Below, in pieces: positions 1 to 7,885 of a stretch of 64,000 nt of DNA. Positions within the stretch are counted from its first letter, which is position 1. The number at the start of each line of letters is the position of its first letter. Origin of the DNA: Ruminococcus sp. GTDB lineage: Bacteria; Bacillota; Clostridia; Oscillospirales; Acutalibacteraceae. The notes beneath the pieces are model-generated. The model did no database searches. It saw only the letters and a program-made list of their open reading frames with translations, and was not told where the DNA came from. The position numbers were made by a program, and so were the translations under genes. Location of the stretch: positions 85,956 to 149,955 of the forward strand of contig JAFRBX010000015.1 of the NCBI GenBank assembly GCA_017404665.1, given 5' to 3'.

Positions 1-107
1 TTGCAAAGAAAGCCGGAGCAGAAGCTCCCGCCGAAGAAGCACCCGCTGCAGACGCGTCTGCTGAGGCTCCCGCAGAAGCAGCTGCTGAAGCTCCTGCTGC
101 CGAGTAA
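1..107 (+). CDS. rplJ: 50S ribosomal protein L10, C-terminal end (partial)
   Basis: The frame open from the window edge ends with TAA at 105-107 and encodes an Ala/Glu/Pro-rich tail finishing EAPAAE. Position directly before rplL, the usual L10-L7/L12 order, identifies it as the C-terminus of ribosomal protein L10, which anchors L7/L12 dimers to the stalk. Acidic, alanine-rich L10 tails are common in this clostridial group. Only about 34 residues are visible, so the call rests on synteny and composition, not on a domain. Confidence 0.75.
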   Translation, partial: AKKAGAEAPAEEAPAADASAEAPAEAAAEAPAAE

Positions 108-120
108 TCAACGCGCAGTA

Positions 121-197
121 CTTGGATGTGGGCTGAAAGGGTATACGTGCCCACACATACCCAAGAGCGGAGGGTTCTCGTATCGATATCCGCTCAC
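121..197 (+). other. Two hairpins in the rplJ-rplL spacer
   Basis: The spacer between L10 and L7/L12 folds into two stem-loops. One spans about 121-165 (CTTGG...TGTGGGC pairing with GCCCACA...CCAAG). The other spans about 174-196 (GAGCGGA pairing with TCCGCTC). No T-run follows either, so they are not clear terminators. They may be mRNA processing or stabilising elements that let L7/L12 be made in excess of L10; that role is inference. Confidence 0.5.
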
Positions 198-240
198 ATA
201 ACAATTATCAATTACTACTTTAAAATTGGAGGAAATGAAA

Positions 241-615
241 ATGGCATCTGAGAAGATTACTGCTATTATTGAAGAGTTAAAGACCCTCACAGTGCTCGAG
301 CTCGCAGATCTCGTACACGCTGTAGAGGATGAGTTCGGCGTATCCGCTGCTGCTGCTGTTGCGGTTGCAGGTCCTGCTGCTGCTGTTGAAGAGGCTGCTG
401 CTAAGACTGAGTTTGACGTTATCCTGAAGTCCCCGGGTTCCGGTAAGATCGCTGTTATCAAGGTTGTTCGTGAGATCACCGGTCTCGGTCTGAAGGAAGC
501 TAAGGCTCTGGTTGACGGCTGCCCCAAGGCTGTTAAGGAAGGCATCTCTGAGGACGATGCTAACGCGATCAAGGCTAAGCTCGAAGAGGCAGGCGCTGAG
601 GTCGAGATCAAATAA
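241..615 (+). CDS. rplL: 50S ribosomal protein L7/L12
   Basis: 124-residue acidic stalk protein that recruits translation GTPases to the ribosome. The N-terminal dimerisation helix ([20 protein letters not shown]) is followed by an Ala/Val-rich hinge at about residues 36-58, and then the C-terminal globular domain with the conserved EKTEFDV-like start (KTEFDVIL), [16 protein letters not shown] and [12 protein letters not shown]. The ATG at 241 is chosen because GGAGG at 228-232 lies eight bases upstream; an in-frame TTG at 226 would overlap that ribosome binding site. A strong terminator follows, so it ends the ribosomal operon. Confidence 0.98.
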   Translation: MASEKITAIIEELKTLTVLELADLVHAVEDEFGVSAAAAVAVAGPAAAVEEAAAKTEFDVILKSPGSGKIAVIKVVREITGLGLKEAKALVDGCPKAVKEGISEDDANAIKAKLEEAGAEVEIK

Positions 616-639
616 TTTGATTAAAATCATTACTGAATC

Positions 640-671
640 GCAGGTATCCGAAAGGGTACCTGCTTTTTTTG
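640..671 (+). terminator. Rho-independent terminator after rplL
   Basis: A ten-pair stem (GCAGGTATCC / GGGTACCTGC, one G-T pair) with a GAAA loop runs directly into a run of T residues. It closes the rplJ-rplL operon. Confidence 0.92.
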
Positions 672-793
672 TTTATTGTTCATTGTTGTGACATGCTGTC
701 GACAGACAGCAACCTTAATCAATAACATGTATATATTACTGTTTATGCATATTAGAATGAAAACACATCATACTATCATCGGGAGATGATTGC

Positions 794-1216
794 ATGACAA
801 ATATCAATGATAATTCTGAATTCGAAATAAATAACACATCTTTTTCGGATGAATCGACAAATTCTGCTGTACAAACGTCCGGCGACTCATATGAATCAGT
901 TAGGAACGAGGGCTATTTTAACGCATATGCGCCGCGTCATATGGCTGATTCACATGAAGCTCCCGCTGAAGTTAAGCAGCGAGCGAGAGGGGAAGCCCTA
1001 ACACAGTCCGGTGAAGAAAAAACAGCTCACGTGCTCGGTGTACCGATACCGGGACCCGGATCGCCTGCGGAGTATGTGCCTATGCCCGGTGATAACCGAA
1101 CGGTGATTGCGCCAAATGGGGCAATCATCCGAAATCCATGGTCGGAACAGCCGGAGATCACCCCGGACCATGAGTATACAGAGGAAAAAGAGGATCTGAA
1201 CCTGCTGATTATGTAA
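794..1216 (+). CDS. Hypothetical protein, Ser/Asn-rich N-terminus
   Basis: 140 residues that I do not recognise. A GGGAG-like ribosome binding site precedes the ATG. The first 60 residues are polar and low-complexity (Asn, Ser, Asp, Glu). The C-terminal part has a compact Pro/Gly pattern (GVPIPGPGSPAEYVPMPGDN, then APNGAIIRNPW) that looks more ordered. No signal peptide, membrane segment or cysteine motif is visible. It is a single gene between the rplL terminator and a bidirectional terminator shared with hydA, so it probably has its own promoter. Codon use resembles the neighbours and the downstream terminator supports a real gene. Confidence 0.6.
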   Translation: MTNINDNSEFEINNTSFSDESTNSAVQTSGDSYESVRNEGYFNAYAPRHMADSHEAPAEVKQRARGEALTQSGEEKTAHVLGVPIPGPGSPAEYVPMPGDNRTVIAPNGAIIRNPWSEQPEITPDHEYTEEKEDLNLLIM

Positions 1217-1285
1217 GAATGATGAATAGCTATCCTATAATAATAGCTGTTTCACCAATGACCATTGTCAGAAATGTAATGAGTA

Positions 1286-1316
1286 AAGCGCCCGGGTTGC
1301 CCCGAGCGCTTCTTTT
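1286..1316. terminator. Bidirectional terminator between the 794 gene and hydA
   Basis: Stem AAGCGC-C-CGGG with CCCG-A-GCGCTT (one mismatch), TTG/C loop, T-run TTCTTTT on the plus side and an A-rich flank on the other. It serves the plus-strand small gene and the minus-strand hydrogenase operon ending at 1337. Confidence 0.8.
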
Positions 1317-1336
1317 ATCAAACTGCTACAATTCTT

Positions 1337-3082
1337 TTAGAGAATATTCTTCTTTCTCGCAACATAGGAGGTGTGCAGGAGCTCATGCGCGAGATGAGAG
1401 CCGGGCTCGCCGAGATACTCGTCGTAGATCGCCTTGATCTCGGGGTTGTCGTGGCTCTTGCGGTACGGCAGACCGAGGTCGTCCTGATACAGCGCCTTTG
1501 CTCTGAGCGCCTTGAGGTCGACGAAGTTGCGTACATGACCGGGCTGGATGGGCTGACCGCCGCCGTTGACACAACCGCCGGGGCAGCACATGATCTCGAT
1601 GAACTGGTAATCAGCTTCGCCGGCTCTAACCTTGTCGAGGATCTCTGCCGCGTTCTTCAGACCGCTGGCTACTGCGACCTTTACGGTCATGCCGGCTACG
1701 TCGTAGGTAGCTTCCTTGATGCCGTCGGTACCGCGGACCTCGTTGTAGTCGATCTGCTTGAGGTCTTCGCCGGTCAGTACGTCGGCAACGGTTCTCAGCG
1801 CCGCTTCCATAACGCCGCCGGTCGCGCCGAAGATGGTGCCCGCGCCGGAGCCGATCGCCATGATCGGGTCAAAATCACCGTCAGGCAGGTCGGTGAACTG
1901 AATACCCGCAGTCTTGATCATCTTCGCCAGTTCTCTGGTGGAGATGGAGATATCGTTGTCCTGCATTCCGTCGCGGCCCTGATCGTCACGGGTGATCTCG
2001 AACTTCTTCGCAACACAGGGCATCACGGATACTACCACGATATCGTGGGGATCGATGCCTGCTTTCTCGGCATAGTAGCTCTTGATCATCGCGCCCTGCA
2101 TCTGCTGCGGGGACTTACAGGTGGACAGATGGGGGAGAAGATCGGGATAATAATGCTCCGCAAACTTGACCCAGCCGGGGGAGCAGGAGGTGATCATCGG
2201 CAGTACGCCGCCGTTCTTCACTCTCTGGATGAACTCGGTGCCCTCTTCCATGATGGTCAGGTCGGCGCCGAAGTTGGTATCGAATACCTTGTCGAAGCCC
2301 AGCATACGAAGGGCGGATACCATCTTGCCGGTCACGAGGGAGCCGATCGGCATGCCGAAGCATTCGCCGAGGGTTGCGCGGATAGACGGCGCGGTATGGA
2401 CGACTACATGCTTGGTCGGGTCGGCAAGCGCCTTGAAAACAGCGGCGGTATTGTCGTTCTCCACCAGCGCGCCGGTGGGGCAAACAACGGTGCACTGACC
2501 GCAGGAAACGCAGGATACTTCGCCCAGTTCCTTATCGAACGCGCAGCCGATCGCAGTGTCGAAGCCGCGGTTGACGGGTCCGATGACGCCGACAAACTGC
2601 TCTTTACAAGCGGCTACGCAGCGGCGGCACAGGATGCACTTGTTGTTGTTGCGGACAAGGTGCAGGGTGGAGTGGTCTTCCTCATAGTGGGTCTCGGCGC
2701 CGACGAATTTAGTTTCATCTACGCCGTATTCGAGACACAGAGTCTGGAGCTCGCAGTTGTCGGAGCGCGGGCAGGACAGGCACTTCTTGTCATGGTTGGA
2801 CAGGAGGAGCTCTAAGGTTGTCTTGCGGTTCTGACGGATCTCGGGGGTGTTGGTGAAGATCTCGGTGCCCTCACGGTCGATGGGGTAGACGCAGGCGGCG
2901 ACTAAGGAACGCGCGCCCTTGACCTCGCACAGACACATACGGCAGGCGCCGATCTCGTTGATATCTTTCAGGTAGCACAAGGTCGGGATCTTGATACCGA
3001 ACTGATGGCACGCTTCCAGAATGGTCGTATTCTTTTCAACGGTATAATCTTGACCGTTGATCTTGATGTTAAGCATTTCCAT
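1337..3082 (-). CDS. hydA: [FeFe]-hydrogenase catalytic subunit HydA (electron-bifurcating, NADH/ferredoxin)
   Basis: 581 residues. Catalytic subunit of a trimeric group A [FeFe]-hydrogenase that couples NADH and reduced ferredoxin oxidation to H2 formation in the cytoplasm. Domains in order: ubiquitin-like 2Fe-2S domain (C36, C47, C50, C64), His-ligated 4Fe-4S cluster (H97, C101, C104, C110), two 4Fe-4S clusters (C149/152/155/159 and C191/194/197/201), then the H-cluster domain with TSCSPGW (C300), MPCVAKK (C356) and MCCPGGCVNGGG (C500, C504). All active-site cysteines are present. The C-terminal 2Fe-2S extension seen in some HydA proteins is absent. Last gene of the hydC-ATPase-2Fe2S-hydB-hydA operon, 17 bases after hydB, with a good ribosome binding site (GGAGA). 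Confidence 0.97.
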   Translation of the reverse strand: MEMLNIKINGQDYTVEKNTTILEACHQFGIKIPTLCYLKDINEIGACRMCLCEVKGARSLVAACVYPIDREGTEIFTNTPEIRQNRKTTLELLLSNHDKKCLSCPRSDNCELQTLCLEYGVDETKFVGAETHYEEDHSTLHLVRNNNKCILCRRCVAACKEQFVGVIGPVNRGFDTAIGCAFDKELGEVSCVSCGQCTVVCPTGALVENDNTAAVFKALADPTKHVVVHTAPSIRATLGECFGMPIGSLVTGKMVSALRMLGFDKVFDTNFGADLTIMEEGTEFIQRVKNGGVLPMITSCSPGWVKFAEHYYPDLLPHLSTCKSPQQMQGAMIKSYYAEKAGIDPHDIVVVSVMPCVAKKFEITRDDQGRDGMQDNDISISTRELAKMIKTAGIQFTDLPDGDFDPIMAIGSGAGTIFGATGGVMEAALRTVADVLTGEDLKQIDYNEVRGTDGIKEATYDVAGMTVKVAVASGLKNAAEILDKVRAGEADYQFIEIMCCPGGCVNGGGQPIQPGHVRNFVDLKALRAKALYQDDLGLPYRKSHDNPEIKAIYDEYLGEPGSHLAHELLHTSYVARKKNIL

Positions 3083-3099
3083 GTTGGTTCTCCTTTCCC

Positions 3100-4908
3100 T
3101 TAACCCTTGATGATTGCCTTGAACTTACAGGTATCCATGCAGGCGCCGCACTTGATGCACTTGCTGTGGTCGATCTCATAGGCGGGTCTCTTTTTGCCTT
3201 CGGGGATGTAGTCGGTGACGGAAATCGCGCCGACCGGGCACTTTCTGGAGCACAGCGAGCAGCCCATGCAGCTGTCCTTGATGATGGTGTACTCAAGCAG
3301 GTCCTTACATACGCCCGCGGGACATTTCTTGTCGACGACGTGAGCGATATACTCGTCACGGAAGAAGTGCAGGGTGGAAAGCACGGGGTTAGGAGCTGTC
3401 TGTCCCAGACCGCACAGGGAGTTCGCTTTGATGTAATGACAGAGCTGTTCCATTTCGTCGAGCATTTCGAGGGTGCCCTGACCCTTGGTGATCTTCTCGA
3501 GCATTTCGAGCAGTCTCTTGGTGCCGATACGGCAGGGGGTACATTTACCGCAGCTCTCGTCGACGGTGAATTCGAGGAAGAACTTCGCGATATCGACCAT
3601 ACAGTCGGTCTCGTCCATGACAATCAGACCGCCGGAGCCCATCATAGAGCCGATAGCGAGCAGGTTGTCATAGTCGATCTCGATGTCGAGGTGTTCAGCC
3701 GGGATACAGCCGCCGGAGGGACCGCCGGTCTGGGCAGCTTTGAATTTCTTGCCTCCGGGGATACCGCCGCCGATCTCTTCGATGATGGTTCTCAGGGTGG
3801 TGCCCATCGGAACCTCGACCAGACCGGTGTGGTTGATCTTGCCGCCTAAAGCGAATACCTTGGTACCCTTGCTCTTTTCGGTACCCATGGATGCGAACCA
3901 GTCAGCGCCCTTTAAGATGATCTGGGGGATGTTCGCGTAGGTCTCAACGTTGTTGAGGGTCGTGGGCTTTTGATACAGACCCTTGACAGCCGGAAACGGA
4001 GGACGGGGTCTGGGCTCGCCGCGTCTGCCCTCGATAGAGGTCATCAGAGCAGTTTCTTCACCGCAGACGAACGCACCTGCGCCGAGGCGGATCTTGATAT
4101 CGAAGTTGAAGCCGGTGCCGAAAATATCTTCGCCCAGCAGGCCGTACTCATGCGCCTGATCGATCGCGATCTGCAGACGCTTGACGGCGATGGGGTACTC
4201 GGCACGAACGTAGATGTAACCCTGAGAAGCGCCGATCGCGTAGCCGGCGATCGCCATCGCTTCCAGTACGACATGGGGGTCGCCTTCGAGGACGGAACGG
4301 TCCATGAAAGCGCCGGGGTCGCCCTCGTCCGCGTTACAGCAGACGTACTTCTGGTCGGCGTCGTTGCCGCGGGCGAATTTCCATTTGAGACCGGTGGGGA
4401 AGCCCGCGCCGCCTCTGCCGCGGAGCCCTGAGTCGAGCATGGTCTGGATGACCTCCTCGGGGGTCATTTCGGTCAGCACCTTGCCCAAAGCGGCATAACC
4501 GTCAACGGCAATGTAATCGTCGATCTTTTCGGGATCGATGACGCCGCAGTTTCTGAGCGCTACGCGCTTTTGCTTCTCATAGAAGGCGGTTTTGTTCAGC
4601 GATTTAATGGTGTCGTTTTCGACGGTCTCCTGATATAAGAGACGGGTAACGATACGGCCCTTGTTCAGATGCTCTTCCACGATCTCGGGAATATCGTCGA
4701 CCTTGACCATCGAGTAGAAGGAGCCTTCGGGATATACGACCATGATCGGACCCAGCGCGCACAGACCGAAGCAGCCTGTGGTGATGACGTTGACTTCCTT
4801 CTCGAGACCCTTCTTGATCAGCTCTTCCTTGAGCTTTTCAGCGATTTGCAAGCTGTTTGACGAGGTACAGCCGGTACCGCCGCAAACAAGCACATTAGAA
4901 CGATACAT
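3100..4908 (-). CDS. hydB: Electron-bifurcating hydrogenase subunit HydB (NuoF-like flavoprotein)
   Basis: 602 residues. FMN- and NADH-binding subunit where electron bifurcation is thought to occur in HydABC complexes. The N-terminal thioredoxin-like 2Fe-2S domain has cysteines in CGGTGC and CFGLC. The NuoF core has the Gly-rich NADH/FMN motif GRGGAGFPTGLKW at about 164-176 and the 4Fe-4S motif ESCGKCTPCR. The C-terminal ferredoxin domain has two CxxCxxCxxxC clusters. This domain order is typical of bacterial HydB/HndC. AAGGAGGA lies just before the ATG. It sits between the small 2Fe-2S gene and hydA in one operon. Confidence 0.97.
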   Translation of the reverse strand: MYRSNVLVCGGTGCTSSNSLQIAEKLKEELIKKGLEKEVNVITTGCFGLCALGPIMVVYPEGSFYSMVKVDDIPEIVEEHLNKGRIVTRLLYQETVENDTIKSLNKTAFYEKQKRVALRNCGVIDPEKIDDYIAVDGYAALGKVLTEMTPEEVIQTMLDSGLRGRGGAGFPTGLKWKFARGNDADQKYVCCNADEGDPGAFMDRSVLEGDPHVVLEAMAIAGYAIGASQGYIYVRAEYPIAVKRLQIAIDQAHEYGLLGEDIFGTGFNFDIKIRLGAGAFVCGEETALMTSIEGRRGEPRPRPPFPAVKGLYQKPTTLNNVETYANIPQIILKGADWFASMGTEKSKGTKVFALGGKINHTGLVEVPMGTTLRTIIEEIGGGIPGGKKFKAAQTGGPSGGCIPAEHLDIEIDYDNLLAIGSMMGSGGLIVMDETDCMVDIAKFFLEFTVDESCGKCTPCRIGTKRLLEMLEKITKGQGTLEMLDEMEQLCHYIKANSLCGLGQTAPNPVLSTLHFFRDEYIAHVVDKKCPAGVCKDLLEYTIIKDSCMGCSLCSRKCPVGAISVTDYIPEGKKRPAYEIDHSKCIKCGACMDTCKFKAIIKG

Positions 4909-4918
4909 TTAGTCCTCC

Positions 4919-5290
4919 TTATCTTGTGGCAGTGCCGATGGTGTACTCGGTAATGACATTGTGGTTGACGAGATGGTCGTTAACGACCTTAACCGCCTTT
5001 TCGGGGGTCATCTTGACATAGGTGACCTTTTCCTCACCTGGGATCTCGATCTCGACGACAGGCTCATACTGACAAATGCCGATGCAGCCGGTCTGGGTGA
5101 CGGTCACGTCCTTGAGACCGCGCTTGGCGATCTCTTCTACAAAGGCGTTGAGAACGGGTCTGGCGCCTGCAGCGATGCCGCAGGTAGCCATGCCGACCAG
5201 TACGCGCGCGGCGTTGGGATTCTCTTTTCTCATATTCATTTCGGCCTGCGCCTTATCTCTGATCGCCTTTAACTCAGCTAAAGATTTCAT
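4919..5290 (-). CDS. Thioredoxin-like (2Fe-2S) ferredoxin domain protein, HndB-like
   Basis: 123 residues. A helical N-terminus (MKSLAELKAIRDKAQAEM) is followed by a thioredoxin-like 2Fe-2S fold with cysteines in VGMATCGIAAGA and TQTGCIGICQYEP. Small proteins of this type (HndB of NADP-reducing hydrogenases) accompany HydB and HydC and are thought to carry electrons or stabilise the complex. The ATG at 5290 is chosen because GGAGG lies nine bases upstream; longer in-frame extensions only read through the upstream gene. It is followed after ten bases by hydB. Confidence 0.92.
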   Translation of the reverse strand: MKSLAELKAIRDKAQAEMNMRKENPNAARVLVGMATCGIAAGARPVLNAFVEEIAKRGLKDVTVTQTGCIGICQYEPVVEIEIPGEEKVTYVKMTPEKAVKVVNDHLVNHNVITEYTIGTATR

Positions 5291-5292
5291 GT

Positions 5293-5841
5293 TTACGCAC
5301 CTCCATATATGTTGCGTGTATTTTCTTCTAAATAATCTGCTATCCATTCCAGTACGTCGGGCGTGTCCAGACTGACGTCTCCGAGCACCTCGCGGAGCTC
5401 CCTTGTGTCGAGGGTGAAGCTGCCGTTGTCCGTGGTGCAGGTGTAGACAAAGTCGATATCCGGATTGCATTGGATCAGGATTTTTACGGTTGAGTTGATA
5501 TCCCCTAAGGGGGTCATATCCACGTGCGACTTGACATACGAGGCGGTGGTGGTGGTACCGACGCCTTTTTCGCTCTGTATGTCAAAGCTGCCGCCCGTCT
5601 GCTCAGCGCTGAGCTTGAACAGCGGAACTCCCAGCCCGACCTTGCGCGTGGTGCGCGTCGTAAAGAATGGGTCGATGACCTGCTGTACCTGTTCCTGTGT
5701 CATGCCGCAGCCGTTGTCAGCGATCACGATCGTCAGGCGATCCTCTTGATCGCTCTCGATGACCGAGATCCGCACGACGGTAGCCTCGGCACGCACCGAG
5801 TTTTGGGCTACGTCCATGACGTTCAGGGATAGCTCTCTCAT
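5293..5841 (-). CDS. GHKL/histidine-kinase-like ATPase protein in the hyd operon
   Basis: 182 residues with a histidine-kinase-type ATP-binding fold but no phosphoacceptor domain. Visible motifs are the N-box (MDVAQNSVRAEA, residues 9-20), G1 box (ADNGCGM), F-like box (DPFFTTR) and G2 box (KVGLGVPL). The C-terminal 60 residues do not resemble a kinase domain. Its start overlaps the hydC stop by one base (TAATG), so translation is probably coupled. Proteins like this recur in clostridial hydABC operons together with PHP, DRTGG and sensory hydrogenase genes; a regulatory role in hydrogenase expression or activity is likely but unproven. Confidence 0.88.
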   Translation of the reverse strand: MRELSLNVMDVAQNSVRAEATVVRISVIESDQEDRLTIVIADNGCGMTQEQVQQVIDPFFTTRTTRKVGLGVPLFKLSAEQTGGSFDIQSEKGVGTTTTASYVKSHVDMTPLGDINSTVKILIQCNPDIDFVYTCTTDNGSFTLDTRELREVLGDVSLDTPDVLEWIADYLEENTRNIYGGA

Positions 5842-6341
5842 TACGCGTCCTTATACTTTGCCAGTATCGAGGGGACCTCGTCGGCAGTCAAACGGCCGTA
5901 AACATCGTCGTTGACCGTCATAACGGGAGCCAAACCGCAGGCGCCGATGCAGCGGCAGGCTGTGAGCGAGAATTTGCCGTCCATGGTGCACTCCTCAGCG
6001 TCTATTCCCAGTTCGGAAGACAATCTGTTCAGCACATCGCCCGAGCCCTTGACGTAGCAGGCAGTACCCAGACAAACGCTGATGTTGTACTTGCCCTTGG
6101 GGGACAGCGCGAACTGGCTGTAGAAGGTCGCCACGCCGTATACCTCGTCGATCGGGACGTCCAGCCCCTCGGCGATCATCAGCTGGACCTCCAGCGGCAG
6201 ATAGCCGTAGATGTCCTGCGCTTCCTGCAGAACGGGCATTACCGCGCCGGGATCATCTTTGTGCTTTGCGATGACTTCTTTCAGCTGTGCTTCCTGCTCA
6301 GGGGTGCCCTGAAACGGCAGGCTGCTGATTTTTTTAAGCAT
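5841..6341 (-). CDS. hydC: Electron-bifurcating hydrogenase subunit HydC (NuoE-like, 2Fe-2S)
   Basis: 166 residues of the NuoE/24-kDa family. A helical N-terminal domain (residues 15-70, with VMPVLQEAQDIYGYLP) precedes the thioredoxin-like 2Fe-2S domain with cysteines in CLGTACYVKG and CRCIGACGLAP. It passes electrons between HydB flavin and HydA clusters. First gene of the hyd operon, with AAGGAGG before the ATG and a sigma-A-like promoter 72-100 bases upstream. Confidence 0.96.
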   Translation of the reverse strand: MLKKISSLPFQGTPEQEAQLKEVIAKHKDDPGAVMPVLQEAQDIYGYLPLEVQLMIAEGLDVPIDEVYGVATFYSQFALSPKGKYNISVCLGTACYVKGSGDVLNRLSSELGIDAEECTMDGKFSLTACRCIGACGLAPVMTVNDDVYGRLTADEVPSILAKYKDA

Positions 6342-6412
6342 CTTTATTCCTCCTTGATAGAAAAATTTTGTCAGTGAATTGTAGCAAATAATTCATTGAT
6401 ACACACACTTAT

Positions 6413-6441
6413 AATATAGCATAATTCACGGAGATTGTCCA
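6413..6441 (-). promoter_or_regulatory. Predicted promoter of the hydC-hydA operon
   Basis: On the minus strand TGGACA (complement of 6436-6441) and TATATT (complement of 6413-6418) are separated by 17 bases. It lies about 72 bases before the hydC start codon in an AT-rich spacer. Confidence 0.65.
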
Positions 6442-6472
6442 TAAAATAACGCAATTTTTTTGTACAAAATCC

Positions 6473-6495
6473 TGCAAAAAATTGATATTTTTGCA
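6473..6495. promoter_or_regulatory. Inverted repeat upstream of the hyd promoter
   Basis: TGCAAAAA and TTTTTGCA form a perfect 8-bp inverted repeat separated by seven bases, about 32 bases upstream of the -35 box. A second small dyad (GTTAG/CTAAC) lies at about 6506-6521. Neither matches the Rex operator I know. An activator or repressor site for the hyd operon is inference from position. Confidence 0.4.
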
Positions 6496-6569
6496 AGCGT
6501 TTTAGTTAGTTTCTGCTAACTATCGGATGTGTCAAAAATGCCGAGGTCATTTCGTGCAAAGTGACGGTA

Positions 6570-6601
6570 CAAAAAAGCCGCCCTGCAAACGCAAAGCGAC
6601 T
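6570..6601 (-). terminator. Terminator after the PHP gene
   Basis: On the minus strand GTCGCTTTGC and GCAGGGCGGC form a ten-pair stem with wobble pairs and a GTTT loop, followed by six T residues. It separates the regulatory gene group from the hyd structural operon. Confidence 0.75.
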
Positions 6602-7315
6602 TTAGCTGTCCAGATATTCGATCACCGCTTCGCGCGTCAGTTTGGCAAGCTCGAGGGTGTTTGCCGCATCGCGCATGTTTTCGAGATAATGCGCGTCGGA
6701 GCAGGTGATGATGTTCATTTGATCGAGAATCGGATGCTGCGATTTTAACTCGTTCAATCGGGAGATGTCTGCCAGCTCCGCGGTTTTGAAGCCGCACGCG
6801 GGGTCGATCTCGCCCAGCACAGAGAGGATCGACAGCGAATCGCGGTCGATATGCGCGGGGTAGCAGATACCGCCGAACCGTTTCGCCGTTTGATATGCAT
6901 AGGATATGCCGATAAAGCTTGCAGGGAGCAGCAGATCTTCGATCTCGCCGACTTCCTCGTCATTCTCGTCCATGATGACCTGTCTACCGTAGATCTGCGC
7001 CTTGTTGCGGATATGGATACGGTTTTCGTCCACGCAGCGTGAGAACGCGAGCGCCTTGTCGAGGGTGGGGAAAAGGCACGCCGCGTGGATGTCCTCTGAT
7101 GTGGTCAGTTCCATGCCCGGAATCACCAGTACGCCGACCTCCTCGCCGACCTTCATCGCCGCTTCGCAGTTGAGGCAGGTGTTGTGGTCGGTCAGGGCGA
7201 TGACGTCCAGCCCCAGAAGCTTCGCCATATTCACGATATTGTTGGGCGTCATGTCCATATCTCCGCACGGCGACAGGCACGAGTGCAAGTGCAGGTCGTA
7301 GTAATATTTCTGCAT
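6602..7315 (-). CDS. PHP domain metal-dependent phosphoesterase
   Basis: 237 residues. The polymerase-and-histidinol-phosphatase fold begins at once with the metal ligands in YYYDLHLHSCLSPCGDM, continues with GLDVIALTDHNT and ends with ITCSDAHY. The substrate is unknown. PHP genes of this subtype occur next to sensory [FeFe]-hydrogenase and DRTGG genes in Clostridia. The start at 7315 is chosen because AGGTG lies eight bases upstream and the protein then opens directly at the fold; the longer frame reaches into a hairpin. Last gene of the regulatory set. Confidence 0.9.
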   Translation of the reverse strand: MQKYYYDLHLHSCLSPCGDMDMTPNNIVNMAKLLGLDVIALTDHNTCLNCEAAMKVGEEVGVLVIPGMELTTSEDIHAACLFPTLDKALAFSRCVDENRIHIRNKAQIYGRQVIMDENDEEVGEIEDLLLPASFIGISYAYQTAKRFGGICYPAHIDRDSLSILSVLGEIDPACGFKTAELADISRLNELKSQHPILDQMNIITCSDAHYLENMRDAANTLELAKLTREAVIEYLDS

Positions 7316-7328
7316 AAGAATAACACCT

Positions 7329-7372
7329 ATTGTAGGGGAGGAGCGAGGCACACGTGTCTGCTCCTCCCGTGT
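7329..7372. repeat. REP-like hairpin between the DRTGG and PHP genes
   Basis: TGTAGGGGAGGAGC and GCTCCTCCC form a GC-rich stem around a CACGTG-containing loop. The TGTAGGGG...CCCG form resembles short palindromic repeats scattered through clostridial genomes. There is no T-run, so an intra-operon processing site is more likely than a terminator. Confidence 0.5.
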
Positions 7373-7407
7373 TTGATGTATATTGTCAGGTGTGGAAAGC
7401 GCCGTCA

Positions 7408-7734
7408 CTAGATCAACTCGCTGATCTTCACGGCGAGACGATAGCTGTTTTCCTCAGTGGTGAGGATGTTTACACCGTGCATCTCGGCTTTCTGGCGCGC
7501 GTTGGCGTCCAGCGCCGCATTTTCAACAAGGATGATGCAGCTGACGTCCGCTAAGGTTGCCACGGCGATGCTGTTGATGTTGCCCATGACGGTCAGCCAC
7601 GCGCTGTCGGCTGGTGCTCTGCCCATGACCCAAGAGAGCAGGTCGCCGACATAGCAGTCGGTGATCTCGCGGTCGAGATCGTCCTCAACGAGGATCGTCA
7701 GGTTCAGCTTGTCTTTCAGTTCTTTGACGGTCAT
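7408..7734 (-). CDS. DRTGG domain protein
   Basis: 108 residues resembling the small single-domain DRTGG proteins related to the N-terminal part of HPr kinase-like and CBS-PPase proteins (MTVKELKDKLNLTILVEDD..., then DCYVGDLLSWVMGR and ADVSCIILVENA). No catalytic motif is visible, so ligand sensing or scaffolding is more likely than enzymatic work. GGAGG lies just before the ATG. A second DRTGG gene lies at 10156-10503. Both belong to the hydrogenase regulatory group. Confidence 0.8.
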   Translation of the reverse strand: MTVKELKDKLNLTILVEDDLDREITDCYVGDLLSWVMGRAPADSAWLTVMGNINSIAVATLADVSCIILVENAALDANARQKAEMHGVNILTTEENSYRLAVKISELI

Positions 7735-7751
7735 TTTATGCCTCCGGATTT

Positions 7752-7885
7752 AGATAACAGATAATAGATAATAGATAACAGTTATCAGTGAATGGAGGGA
7801 TCCGACCTCACCTGAATCTTATTGTCATTGATCGAGCGCAGCGAGATACCTTCACTGTTCTCTTTTATCTGTTCTCTTTTCTCTT
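7752..7885. repeat. GATAACAG-family inverted-repeat element, copy 1
   Basis: The left end is AGATAACAGATAATAG followed by further ATAACAG units; the right end reads as the inverse (CACTGTTCTC...ATCTGTTCTC). The central part differs from the other copies but shares CACCTGAAT with the related element at 10663. The right end lies inside the coding sequence of the 7852 gene. Confidence 0.7.

Noticed and set aside
1373-2815. 480-codon plus-strand frame opposite hydA
   Set aside because: Antisense shadow of hydA; Ala/Gly/Val/Asp-rich with no family features.
6342-6601. Rex operator upstream of hydC
   Set aside because: No TTGTTAA-N4-TTAACAA-like site is present; the inverted repeat found has other arms.
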